The notes beneath the pieces are model-generated. The model was not told the origin of the DNA. It searched no databases and saw only the letters and a list, made by a program, of their open reading frames with translations. Below, one piece after another: positions 38,441 to 46,340 of a stretch of DNA of 64,000 nucleotides. How positions within the stretch are numbered: the stretch's first letter is position 1; every line of letters starts with the position of its first letter. Source of the DNA: Salinispora tropica CNB-440 (GTDB taxonomy: Bacteria; Actinomycetota; Actinomycetes; Mycobacteriales; Micromonosporaceae); contig NC_009380.1 in the NCBI RefSeq assembly GCF_000016425.1, forward strand, positions 1,244,144-1,308,143, read 5' to 3'. The translations under genes and the position numbers were made by a program.

Positions 38441-39309
38441 CCGTGCACCGGCTCGTCACTGGCCACATCTCCGCCCGCCTCGCCTTGCCCGAGTACCTGG
38501 ACACCACCGCCGCGCAGGCCGCCAGCCGGGCCCTGCCCGGCGGCTGGACCCTGACAGCAGACCCCGCCACGGAAGCCGTGGACGTCGAAGTCACCACGGG
38601 GGCCGCGGCCGTCACCGTCGCGGCGGTCACCGTGCGCCTCCGGCTACCGGCACACGTGGCCGCCTCGAACTCTCTCGCCTACGTCACCTACACCGCCTTC
38701 GAACGTGCACGCCAGCACCAGCGCAAGGCCACCGTGCATGCCACAGCGCTGATCGCGCCCGACGGGCAGGCCGTACTACTACTCGGCGCGAAGGGGGCAG
38801 GCAAGACATCAACCGCACTCGCCCTCGCGGCGCAGGGATGGACCCATGCCGGAGACGATGTGGTCGTCCTCGGCGAGAGCGACGATGGCCGGGTGTCGGT
38901 GTGGCCGGGCAAACCTACCGCCGCTATCCGCGACCCTGCTCGGCCACTCGCGCCCAAGCCTCAGCTCGCCCTGGAACCGTTCGCGACCGGCCTGGCCCCG
39001 CTTGCCCGGGTTGTGCGTATGGCCGTCCACCCTGCGCTCGACACCGCGTCGCTGACGCCTGCCGTGCCGCTGTCGGTAAACGAGCGGCTGCGACTGCACG
39101 AGACCTTGGGCCGCTACATCTCCGGCCTTCCCACCCCCATCACCGGCGTGGCCGGTATGCCATACGGACCGGTGTGGCCCCTGGACAGCCCCGCCCTGGC
39201 CCGCTGGCGCAGCCACCTCATCGCCCGGCTCGCCGTTGGCCAGTTCGACTACCTATACGCCCCCGACCCGGATACCGCCGCTGACCTGCTGACCAAGGAG
39301 GCCGGATGA
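38437..39309 (+). CDS. HPr-kinase-like P-loop protein
   Basis: 290 residues. N-terminal ~105 residues without clear relatives, then a P-loop domain with Walker A GAKGAGKTS at about 117 to 125 and a WTHAGDDVVVLG strand that resembles the HprK catalytic Asp region; PGKPTAAIRDP follows. HprK-like proteins in secondary metabolism phosphorylate small molecules or peptide serines (as in some lasso peptide clusters). ATGA overlap with the genes on both sides. I cannot say whether the target is protein, peptide or sugar. Confidence 0.72.
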   Translation: MTVHRLVTGHISARLALPEYLDTTAAQAASRALPGGWTLTADPATEAVDVEVTTGAAAVTVAAVTVRLRLPAHVAASNSLAYVTYTAFERARQHQRKATVHATALIAPDGQAVLLLGAKGAGKTSTALALAAQGWTHAGDDVVVLGESDDGRVSVWPGKPTAAIRDPARPLAPKPQLALEPFATGLAPLARVVRMAVHPALDTASLTPAVPLSVNERLRLHETLGRYISGLPTPITGVAGMPYGPVWPLDSPALARWRSHLIARLAVGQFDYLYAPDPDTAADLLTKEAG

Positions 39310-40364
39310 ACTCCGCCGCGATCCTGCCCAGCCGCAACGAGCCAGCCACCATCGCCGCGGTCACCACCGCCGTTGACACCGCGCTCGCCGAGCACCGGTC
39401 CGTCATCGTCCACGCCGACTCCTCCGACACCCCTGCGACCGCCGACCAGTTCACCGCCACCGCCACCCAGGCGGCCAAGGTGCCGCTGACCGGCCTGATC
39501 CGGGGCAAGGGTGCCCAGATCCTGGCCGCAGCCCACCTTCCGGACCTCACTGGCATCGATGCCGTACTGATCGCGGACACCGATACCCGGGGCCCCGATC
39601 CGGCCGTCTACGCCGCGCTCCTGGACCACGTACGGGCTGGGGCCGCCATAGCAGTCGCGGACTACCCGCGGCACTGGGACGAAGCCAACCTCACCAACCA
39701 CCTTGCCCGCCCCCTAATTGCCGCCACCACCGGCCACGACGTGCCCCAGCCGCTCGCCGGGGACCTCGCCCTCTCCCGACCCGCCCTGGACGCCGCCCTC
39801 CGCGCTGCCCGGGCGCTGCCTGTAGAGGTTTCGGCGTGCGTGGACGGCTACGGCATCGACGCATTCCTGCTGCTGACCGCCGCCACCGTCGGGCCCATCG
39901 CCTCCGTGCGATTCGACCAGCCCAAGCAGCACGCCGGGTCCTTTGCTCACCTGGCGGCCATCTATCACCAGGCTGTCCCTGTCCTGTTGCACCTGACCAG
40001 GACAGGTAAACCGCCACCGGCTACGTCAGGCGGTGCGACGGCGCACTACCGGGTCGCTGACCGCGCCCTGGAGCCCGCCCGCCTTTCGGACATGCTCACC
40101 ACGCTGGACAGCTTCGGCCCGTATCCCGGCGGATACGATGAACACCCATGGCCAGAGCCCGTCGCGGACGCCTGGCGCACCGTGAACTCCGGTACACCAG
40201 CGCCCGACGCGGCCCGTCAGCTGTGGCCGCATTACCTACGGCGCGTGACCGACTGGTTGACCAGGGGACCACGCGCCAGCACACGGCAGCGGGCCGAGAC
40301 ACTCGCCGCCGGACACGCCCGCCTGTGCATCGCTGTCCTCACTCCCGCAGGAGCCCGACGATGA
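39306..40364 (+). CDS. GT81-like (GT-A fold) glycosyltransferase
   Basis: 352 residues. AILPSRNEPATIAAVTTAVD, GKGAQILAAA and the DxD-type ADTDTRGPDP define a GT-A sugar nucleotide domain; QPLAGDLALSRPALDAAL and VDGYGIDAFLLL match the acceptor side of glucosyl-3-phosphoglycerate synthase-like (GT81) and mannosylglycerate synthase-like enzymes. It therefore may glycosylate a small phosphorylated or carboxylated acceptor. Soluble. Overlaps both neighbours by 4 bp. Its last ~20 codons are the left end of a duplicated segment found again at 46281. Confidence 0.72.
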   Translation: MNSAAILPSRNEPATIAAVTTAVDTALAEHRSVIVHADSSDTPATADQFTATATQAAKVPLTGLIRGKGAQILAAAHLPDLTGIDAVLIADTDTRGPDPAVYAALLDHVRAGAAIAVADYPRHWDEANLTNHLARPLIAATTGHDVPQPLAGDLALSRPALDAALRAARALPVEVSACVDGYGIDAFLLLTAATVGPIASVRFDQPKQHAGSFAHLAAIYHQAVPVLLHLTRTGKPPPATSGGATAHYRVADRALEPARLSDMLTTLDSFGPYPGGYDEHPWPEPVADAWRTVNSGTPAPDAARQLWPHYLRRVTDWLTRGPRASTRQRAETLAAGHARLCIAVLTPAGARR

Positions 40365-41089
40365 CCGCTGTCCCGACCTCCGGTTTCTCCGCTTTCGCGC
40401 TGGAACCTTTTCCCGAGCTCCAGGCTGGTGTGGACCTGGCGGGCGCCATCACCGGCGTCCTGGCCTGTACGGGTATCGAGTTGCAGGAGGGGGATGTGGT
40501 GGTGGTGGCTTCCAAGGCCGTGAGTGTGGCGGAGAAGCGGTACGTGGATCTGGCCAGTGTCGTCGTTGGCCCGGAGGCGCTGGAGTTGTCCGCTCGCACG
40601 GGCAAGCCCGCCGAGGTGGTGCAGCTGATCCTGGATTCCAGTGACAGCTACTTCCTGGCCACCGAGAAGGGCCCGATCATCGCGCGGCACCGGCTCGGCT
40701 TCCAGCTCACCTCCGCCGGGATTGACCGGGCCGGCCCGCAGGGTGCGTGGCTGTTGCCGGTGGATCCGGACGCCTCCGCCCGCGCCCTGCGCGACGCGTT
40801 GATCGCCCATACCGGCGCGGAGGTGGCGGTGGTGGTCGCGGACTCCGACGGTCGTGCCGACCGGCGTGGGGCGACTGTCATCTCGATCGGCGCGGCGGGT
40901 GTGGGGCCTTTGCGTGTGACGGAGTACGGCGGTAAGCGGCAGGAAGAGACTTTCACCGACCTGATCGCCGCGGCGGCCGGGATCATCCTCGGGCAGCGGG
41001 GTCGTGGGGCCCCGGTCGCCGTCCTGCGTGGCGTCGCCTACGAGAGCAGTGACGCGGGCGTGGCGTCGATGCTTCAACGCCGGCCGTGA
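40361..41089 (+). CDS. CofE-like F420-0:gamma-glutamyl ligase, copy 1
   Basis: 242 residues of the CofE/FbiB ligase family (PF01996), which adds L-glutamate to F420-0 with GTP. Family marks: ELQEGDVVVVASKAVSVAEKRYVDL, ARHRLGFQLTSAGIDRAG, VVADSDGRADRRGATVISIGAAG and RGRGAPVAVLRG. Compared with true CofE, this stand-alone enzyme sits in a sugar/SAM cassette with no other F420 gene, so it may glutamylate another phosphate-containing acceptor. ATG 40361 has AGGAG 7 bases upstream. A copy with 12 amino acid differences lies at 46341. Confidence 0.82.
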   Translation: MTAVPTSGFSAFALEPFPELQAGVDLAGAITGVLACTGIELQEGDVVVVASKAVSVAEKRYVDLASVVVGPEALELSARTGKPAEVVQLILDSSDSYFLATEKGPIIARHRLGFQLTSAGIDRAGPQGAWLLPVDPDASARALRDALIAHTGAEVAVVVADSDGRADRRGATVISIGAAGVGPLRVTEYGGKRQEETFTDLIAAAAGIILGQRGRGAPVAVLRGVAYESSDAGVASMLQRRP

Positions 41090-41844
41090 GGCTGCTGATC
41101 ACGGGCGCCGCCGGGACAATCGGCACCCGGCTGGCGGCCGATCTGGCCGCCCAGGGGATGTTGCTGCGGCTGCTTGACCGGCGGGCTTGTGCCGTTGAGC
41201 TGCCCGTGGCTGCCGAGTTCGTTCAGGCCGACCTGCGTGACCTGGATGCGGTCGAGAAGGCCAGCACTGGGGTCGCGGCCGTCGTGCATCTTGCGGGGAT
41301 CACCCAGGAGGGACCGTTCCCGGCGATGGTGGAGCACAACGTCACCGGCACCCACCACGTCCTGGAGGCGGCCCGCCGCCAGCGGGTGCGGCGGGTGGTG
41401 CTGGCCAGCAGCCACCACGTGACGGGCCTGAACCCCGTCGGCGCTCCGACCGCGCCGCTGGCCCCCGACAGCTTCTACGCCGTATCCAAGGTCACCGCTG
41501 AGGCCCTGGGCCACCTTTATGTCCACAAGACCACCATGCAGGTCGTCGCGGTTCGTATCGGTAGCTACCGAGATCACCCCACCGAGCCCCGTCACCGTGC
41601 GACCTGGCTGAGCCCCCGGGATGCCACCGCCCTGCTGTACGCCGCCGCCACCCGGCCCCTGACCTCCCCGTTCCTCACGGTGTACGGCACCTCTGACAAC
41701 CGCGATTCGTGGTGGCCGCGCACCGGCTGGGACGCCCTCGGCTACCAGCCCGCCGACAGCGCCGACCGCCTATGCCCCGGTCTCGGGCCGCTGGCCGACC
41801 GCTGGATGGGCGGCGCCTTCACCAACGCCGACCTTCCCACATAG
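41086..41844 (+). CDS. NAD-dependent epimerase/dehydratase (SDR)
   Basis: 252 residues, extended SDR fold. LLITGAAGTIGTRLAADL is the NAD-binding GxxGxxG loop, D in QADLRDLDAV binds adenine, VVHLAGITQEGPF follows, and catalytic YAVSK is at about residue 138. WLSPRDATALLYAAATRP resembles uronate dehydrogenases and nucleotide-sugar epimerases. GTGA overlap with cofE. Last gene of the operon; a decayed 5' copy follows the second cofE at 47066. Confidence 0.85.
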   Translation: MRLLITGAAGTIGTRLAADLAAQGMLLRLLDRRACAVELPVAAEFVQADLRDLDAVEKASTGVAAVVHLAGITQEGPFPAMVEHNVTGTHHVLEAARRQRVRRVVLASSHHVTGLNPVGAPTAPLAPDSFYAVSKVTAEALGHLYVHKTTMQVVAVRIGSYRDHPTEPRHRATWLSPRDATALLYAAATRPLTSPFLTVYGTSDNRDSWWPRTGWDALGYQPADSADRLCPGLGPLADRWMGGAFTNADLPT

Positions 41845-41910
41845 GAATATAGGGAGGTCGACCCCCGCAGGTGCCTGGATCTGCTGCGCCGCCGCGTCGA
41901 AAGGCACTGC

Positions 41911-42191
41911 CTGGTCTCGGCTTTCTCCCCTGGGGGGCTGGCTTTCCCTACTTGGAAAGGAGGTGGTATCCGCTGAATGATCTGGTCCTTCGGGTCCAGT
42001 CCCAGCTGACCGGCCGTGATCGGGTGTTGCTGAGCTGGTTGTACGACCATGGTGTCGGGACGTCGTTCCAGCTCGCGAACGCCTTGTTTCCGTCGTTGGA
42101 CTTCGGTCAGCGGCGGTTGCGGACCCTGTACCGGCTGGACGAACGCATTGCCGCCCTCACTGTCAGCCGGGCCGCGCTGCCGGGTGGTTAG
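41911..42191 (+). pseudogene. Replication-relaxation gene remnant, copy R1
   Basis: The frame reads NDLVLRVQSQLTGRDRVLLS then WLYDHGV and ALFPSLDFGQRRLRTLYRLD, closely matching the start of the larger gene at 43986, but stops after about 72 residues. The codon matching that gene's ATG is CTG here (41974). Leader sequence with CTCCCCTGGGG and AGGAGGTG is also shared. Truncated and probably not expressed; its 3' end meets the convergent HAD gene. Confidence 0.75.
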
Positions 42192-42844
42192 CGTGCCGAC
42201 TGGTTGTGCTTGCGTACGAGGTCAGGCAGCTCGGCCAGCGAGTCGAGCTGGAACATGCATCGGTCGCTGACCGTCTTGTCGCCGAGGATGTAGCCCCACG
42301 GGCCGCGACGGACCAGTGCGGTGGCGATTCCCGCCTCCTGCGCTGGCCGGATGTCGTTGTCCAACCGGTCCCCGACGTAGAGCACCTGGTCGGCGGGGCA
42401 TCCTGCCTCGGTGATGACGCGGTCGAAGAATGCGGTGGAAGGCTTCTCCACACCCCAGCCGTCCGAGGTGCCGATCACGTCGACCGGTAGGTCCAGGGCG
42501 CGCAGGATTGTCTCCGCCCGTGCTGTCTGGTTGCCGGCGAGGCCGACCTGTAGCCCCGACTCGCGCAGCGCGGCCAGGCACGGCCGCGCATCCGGGTAGA
42601 GGTCTTCCTCGGTGAAGGACTCCGGCTGGCCCGCCGCCGTCCGGCGTTCCCGTTCCTCGGTCAGGTCGAAGCCCGGTCGGAAGACCTGGAACGTCTCCCG
42701 GTAGTCCAGGCCGCGAGCGATGATCGCCCCGAAGACGGCCGAGAAGGTGTGGCGCGGTACCCCGAGCCAGTCCGCCCAGGTGCCGTACTCCCGGGACTCG
42801 TCAACGATGGTCTCGCCCACGTCGAAGAATACGCTCGTGATCAC
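42188..42844 (-). CDS. HAD-superfamily hydrolase
   Basis: 218 residues. Motif I SVFFDVGETIVDE with nucleophile and acid Asp, cap domain to about residue 85, motif II VGLAGNQTA (N in place of the usual S/T neighbour), motif III lysine in WGVEKPSTAFF and motif IV VLYVGDRLDNDI. Probably a small-molecule phosphatase. It could remove the phosphate made by the HPr-kinase-like or sugar steps of the cassette, but it is on the opposite strand and the link is inference. Confidence 0.85.
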   Translation of the reverse strand: MITSVFFDVGETIVDESREYGTWADWLGVPRHTFSAVFGAIIARGLDYRETFQVFRPGFDLTEERERRTAAGQPESFTEEDLYPDARPCLAALRESGLQVGLAGNQTARAETILRALDLPVDVIGTSDGWGVEKPSTAFFDRVITEAGCPADQVLYVGDRLDNDIRPAQEAGIATALVRRGPWGYILGDKTVSDRCMFQLDSLAELPDLVRKHNQSAR

Positions 42845-43156
42845 CCGGCGATTGTGCCTGGTGCTCCCATCAGGATCAACGTGTACCGCGAGCCGAGCCG
42901 CCCGGCGGGCCGGTGCCGACCCTTCGGCCGCACCGGGTACGACCCGGTGCGGGAAGCCGTGCCGGTCCGACTCACTGATGGGGGTCCTCGGCGACCTGCA
43001 CCCTGGCCGCTCGGTTAGCGGGAGCGCTGTTTCGCAAGGTGAGATGAGTGAACGGGTGGTTCAAGATTTTTCTGTCATTTTCGGCAGGGAATCCGTACCA
43101 CTGGATACCGGTACGGGTTGACGGGTACCAGCGCGTCCGGCTGGGTCCGGTAAATC
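42845..43156 (-). other. Intergenic stretch with hairpin
   Basis: 312 bp between two minus-strand genes. Contains a 9-bp hairpin GCACCGGGT-ACG-ACCCGGTGC (42930 to 42950) and an AT-richer patch near 43065 (GATTTTTCTGTCATTTTCGG). On the minus strand it could carry the terminator of the peptide gene and the promoter of the HAD gene. No coding frame is convincing. Confidence 0.35.
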
Positions 43157-43354
43157 TCATGATCGACTGCCGGTGATGTTGGTTGACACGGTGCTGCCGG
43201 CGGAGGCGTACTGATACGAACGCGACTGCGTGACGGTCTGCCCGCCCTGTTCGATCGGCCGGGGTGGTGGCGCTCCTTCGGGAGCGTCGCCGGTCGTTGG
43301 AGGCTTGGGAGTGGGCGGGCTGTCGATGGTGTCGAGTGACAGGGGGGTCGTCAT
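43157..43354 (-). CDS. Small peptide gene, possible modified-peptide precursor
   Basis: 65 residues: a proline-rich first half (MTTPLSLDTIDSPPTPKPP, APPPRPIEQGG) and a Ser/Thr/Tyr/Asn-rich C-terminus (SYQYASAGSTVSTNITGSRS) without cysteine. The two-part layout resembles a leader plus core peptide. GGAG lies 11 bases before the ATG. No modifying enzyme is next to it on this strand, though the HPr-kinase-like protein 4 kb away acts on hydroxyl groups in related systems. Function unknown; a chance frame cannot be excluded. Confidence 0.45.
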   Translation of the reverse strand: MTTPLSLDTIDSPPTPKPPTTGDAPEGAPPPRPIEQGGQTVTQSRSYQYASAGSTVSTNITGSRS

Positions 43355-43375
43355 GAAGGATCTTGCTCCGGCGGG

Positions 43376-43985
43376 TTGAGTCGATGCCCCACCGGGCCGT
43401 CGTGCTGTCGACGGTTCCCGGAGTAACTGTTCTCAGGCTGAGACGAGCCCGCTGCCAGCGCGGCACGCTGCCGCCCGCCCTGCCCTCCACAACTGTGACC
43501 GCTGTTCCTGCTGCCGCGACCACCTCACTGGTGGTCGTGTCGGCTTGTTGCTGCCCTGATCCGTGCCTCGGGCCGGCCGGTGTGCCGGTTGGCGTGTTCA
43601 TTGACAACTCCACAGTGCGCCTTGCCGTCGTCTCCCGCGCCCGCCGGCGGCTGCGGCGGCGCACACCTAAGGCGTCACGGCAGTCGACGCCCCATTCTTT
43701 CGATCAAGGAGCTCTTGTGTTCTCTGTACATTCCATCTCACCGCGTTCCGGCTCTTCTGTCGGTGGCGGTGACAGATTCCGTGTTGACCTCCGTTGCGGG
43801 GTCCGGGTTGACGTCCCCGTTGGGGTCAGTCTTCAGCCGGACAGCCGAACGGACCCCCTTTTCCCGCTCACACCGCAGGTCAGCCCGTCTGTCAACACTG
43901 GCTGGTTGTGCTGCGACAGACCCGTCCTGGTCTCGGGTCTCTCCCCCTGGGGAGGCCATACGTATCAGAGAGGAGGTGATGGTGG
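43376..43985 (+). other. Long leader region of the replication-relaxation gene
   Basis: About 600 bp with no convincing gene; plus-strand frames are cysteine- and arginine-rich and match nothing I know. The last 60 bp (hairpin CTCCCCCTGGGGA, then GAGGAGGTG) are duplicated at 41911 to 41976. Confidence 0.45.
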
Positions 43986-44894
43986 ATGGATGATCCGGTT
44001 CTGCGGGTGCAGTCGCAGTTGACCGATCGTGACCGGGTCCTGCTGGGCTGGCTCTACGACCACGGCGTGCTGACGTCGTCCCAGATCGCCCAGGCACTGT
44101 TCCCATCCCTTGATTTCTGCCAGCGCCGATTACGGACTCTGTATCGGCTGCGCCTCGTCGCTCGGTTCCGACCGCAACGGGCCGACGGCGGCTCCTACCC
44201 GTACCACTACGTCATCGACCAACTCGGCGCTGAGGTCGTTGCCGCCAGCCGCGACGAACGCCCGCCCCGGCGCGACCACGCCTGGGTGGAACGGCGACGC
44301 TGGACCTCCACCCGCAGCCTCTCTCACCGCCTCGGGGTGAACGGCTTCCTTACTGACCTGGTCGGGCACGCCCGTACTCATCCGGACACCGGCTTGATGG
44401 AGTGGTTGCCGGAGGTGGCGTGCCAGCGTGCCGGGACGTTCACCAGCCGGCAGGATCCGGGGCTGGTGCGGGCGTATCAGCCGAGGGTTCGCCCGGACGG
44501 CTACGGCCGGTGGGCCGATGGCGGTGTCGAGGTGCCGTTCTTCGTCGAGCACGACACCGGCGCCGAGCAGTTGTCGATCTTAGCTGGCAAGGTGGACGGC
44601 TATCGGGAGCTTTTCGGCACGATCGGGCGGGCGTGGCCGGTGCTGTTCTGGCTGCACTCTGCTGCCCGGGAGCGCAGCCTACGCCGCGTGCTGGCCGAGG
44701 TGCCGCTGGCGGTGCCGGTCGCCACCGGGGCCCGCGACCACGCCGCGATGACGGGCCTCGGCCAACGCCCTCGCGACCCTCATCAACGCCGCGCCCGAGC
44801 AACTCGCCCGCCTCGGCGTCGACCCCCAGCGGTCGATAGCGTCAATCGACGCGGCGAAGTTCGACAACCGTCCCACCTGGGACAACAAGGGTAA
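43986..44894 (+). CDS. Replication-relaxation family protein, 3' end disrupted
   Basis: PF13814-type protein of actinomycete integrative elements and plasmids. From MDDPVLRVQSQLTDRDRVLL it has a winged-helix part (GVLTSSQIAQALFPSLDFCQRRLRTLYRLRLV) and a nuclease-like region (VEVPFFVEHDTGAEQLSILAGKVDGYREL, AWPVLFWLHSAARERSLR). After about residue 250 (VATGARDHAA) the frame turns into arginine/proline-rich sequence, because a different gene's 3' end in another frame begins there. Strong ribosome site AGGAGG 9 bases before ATG 43986. The protein may still be made with a nonsense tail. Confidence 0.75.
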   Translation: MDDPVLRVQSQLTDRDRVLLGWLYDHGVLTSSQIAQALFPSLDFCQRRLRTLYRLRLVARFRPQRADGGSYPYHYVIDQLGAEVVAASRDERPPRRDHAWVERRRWTSTRSLSHRLGVNGFLTDLVGHARTHPDTGLMEWLPEVACQRAGTFTSRQDPGLVRAYQPRVRPDGYGRWADGGVEVPFFVEHDTGAEQLSILAGKVDGYRELFGTIGRAWPVLFWLHSAARERSLRRVLAEVPLAVPVATGARDHAAMTGLGQRPRDPHQRRARATRPPRRRPPAVDSVNRRGEVRQPSHLGQQG

Positions 44895-44940
44895 GTTCGA
44901 CAGCAGGCCCGGCTGGGACAACTGGAACAAGAAGAAGTAG
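44752..44940 (+). pseudogene. Start-less 3' remnant of a triceptide-like RiPP precursor gene
   Basis: In the frame one base off the replication-relaxation gene, 62 codons are open to TAG 44940. They read as an alpha-helical leader (LATLINAAPEQLARLGVDPQ) followed by FDNRPTWDN, KGK and FDSRPGWDNWNKKK. The repeated aromatic-x-Asn units (FDN, WDN, FDS, WDN, WNK) are what three-residue-cyclophane radical SAM enzymes modify. A TGA at 44749 closes the frame upstream and there is no ATG, GTG or TTG before the core, so the 5' end was lost. No radical SAM gene is in the window. Confidence 0.65.
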
Positions 44941-44998
44941 TCCACCACGGGACGCGCGGGTGGCGTGCCCACCCCGCGCCGGCACAGGTTGAGGACAC

Positions 44999-45661
44999 AT
45001 GCGTACCACCGCGATCGGCGACGTGAAGGTCTTGCTGCCGGACCTCGATCCGGACGACCTCGACACCACGACGGACCTGGACGATGGCCTCACCGAGGCC
45101 TTGGTCGAGGGCGCAGCGTGGCGCGGCTTACACCTTGAGGATGTCAGCATTCGCAGCAGTCTGATCACCGGTGTGGACCTGAGCGAGAGCACCTGGGAAG
45201 GCGGCAGCCTCTACGGTTGCGAGGTCACCCGGACTGACTTCTCCGGTGCGACCCTGAGCGGCATTGCCATCGAACGGTGCGCGATCACCGGTTCCCGGTT
45301 CACCGGCACCAGGTTCGCTAACGTACGTCTCAAGGATGTCCTATTCGACGGCTGCCGCCTCGACTACGCCACCCTCCAACGGGTCACCGCCGCCGGGTCG
45401 GTCGCGTTCATCGATTGCCGTCTCGCCAACGGTGCATGGTCTTCCTGCCGGCTACCGCGTATCGCGCTGCGGTCTTGTGACCTCGCCGGTCTGGAGTTGG
45501 ACTCCTGTCAGCTCGACGGGGCCGACCTGCGGGGCAGCCGCCTTCACGGGCTCACGACGCCGTTGGACAACCTGCGCGGTGTGACCCTCGGCGAGGACCA
45601 ACTTCCTGACGTCACCCGGCTGGCCGTCGCCGCTGTCAATCTGACCGTCCGCAACGACTGA
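44999..45661 (+). CDS. Pentapeptide-repeat-like protein
   Basis: 220 residues. After an acidic N-terminus there are about 25 degenerate pentapeptide turns (VDLSESTWEGGSL, TRTDFSGATLSG, SRFTGTRFANV, CDLAGLELDSCQLDGADLRGS), which should form a right-handed quadrilateral helix. Such proteins can mimic DNA or act as scaffolds. TTGAGGAC lies 6 bases before ATG 45001 region start. Directly follows the RiPP precursor remnant and precedes the kinase gene on the same strand; the three may once have been one cluster, by inference. Confidence 0.78.
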   Translation: MRTTAIGDVKVLLPDLDPDDLDTTTDLDDGLTEALVEGAAWRGLHLEDVSIRSSLITGVDLSESTWEGGSLYGCEVTRTDFSGATLSGIAIERCAITGSRFTGTRFANVRLKDVLFDGCRLDYATLQRVTAAGSVAFIDCRLANGAWSSCRLPRIALRSCDLAGLELDSCQLDGADLRGSRLHGLTTPLDNLRGVTLGEDQLPDVTRLAVAAVNLTVRND

Positions 45662-45676
45662 AGCCGAGGAGGCATC

Positions 45677-46246
45677 GTGCCCGCTGAAGCCACTGGCAGC
45701 CCGGCCACGGTCCTTGTTTGCGTGCGGGGTAACTCCGGCTCGGGTAAGAGCAGCGTCGCCCGGGAGCTACGTCGCCGGCACGGCCGGGGCTGCGCCTTGG
45801 TTGAGCAGGACTACCTGCGCCGTATCCTGCTGCGCGAGCGGGACAAGCCCGGCGGCGCGGCACCGGCGTTGATTGGGTAGACCGTTCGGTTCGCCCTGGA
45901 CCACGGTTACCACGTGGTGCTGGAGGGCATCATGCACGCCAGCCGCTATCGGGGCATCCTGACGGCCCTACGGGACGGCCACCGTGGCCGGTCGCTGTTC
46001 TGCTATGTCGACGTGTCCCTGCCCGAGACGCTGCGCCGTCATCTCACGCGTCCGCAGGTCAGTGAGTTCACTGCCGCGCACATGAGCGGCTTGTACACCG
46101 CTCATGACGTCCTGGGCTGGCCGCGCGAACTCGTCCTGCCCGAAACCACGGGACTGACCGATGCCGTCGAGGCCATCGCGGCTGCCGCAGGTCTTCCCCA
46201 GATCGGACGCGACGACGACCTGCTTCCGAACGTCCCGTTCCCATAG
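45677..46246 (+). pseudogene. P-loop kinase gene with internal stop codon
   Basis: Two parts of one frame: VRGNSGSGKSSVARELRRRHG (Walker A) up to APALIG, then TAG at 45878 to 45880, then TVRFALDHGYHVVLEGIMHASRY on to EFTAAHMSGLYTAHDVLGWPRELVLPETTG and the end at 46246. The second copy at 49990 has CAG (Gln) in place of the TAG, so this is a nonsense mutation. Family: AAA_33/zeta-toxin-like small-molecule kinases, about 189 residues when intact. Start GTG 45677 follows GAGGAGGC. Either a pseudogene or two pieces. Confidence 0.8.
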
Positions 46247-46340
46247 CACTGCCGGCCAAGGGTTTCGCCGATCCAGCGAGGCTCGCCGCCGGACTCGCCA
46301 ACATGTGTACCGCTGTCCTTACTTCCGCAGGAGCCCGATG

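Noticed and set aside
42749..43018. Plus-strand frame antisense to the HAD gene start and continuing into the gap
   Set aside because: Mostly shadow of the HAD gene; the rest is arginine/proline-rich with no family likeness.
43363..44022. 219-residue plus-strand open frame rich in Cys and Arg
   Set aside because: No family likeness, no ribosome site, uneven composition, and it overlaps the leader of the replication-relaxation gene; treated as non-coding.
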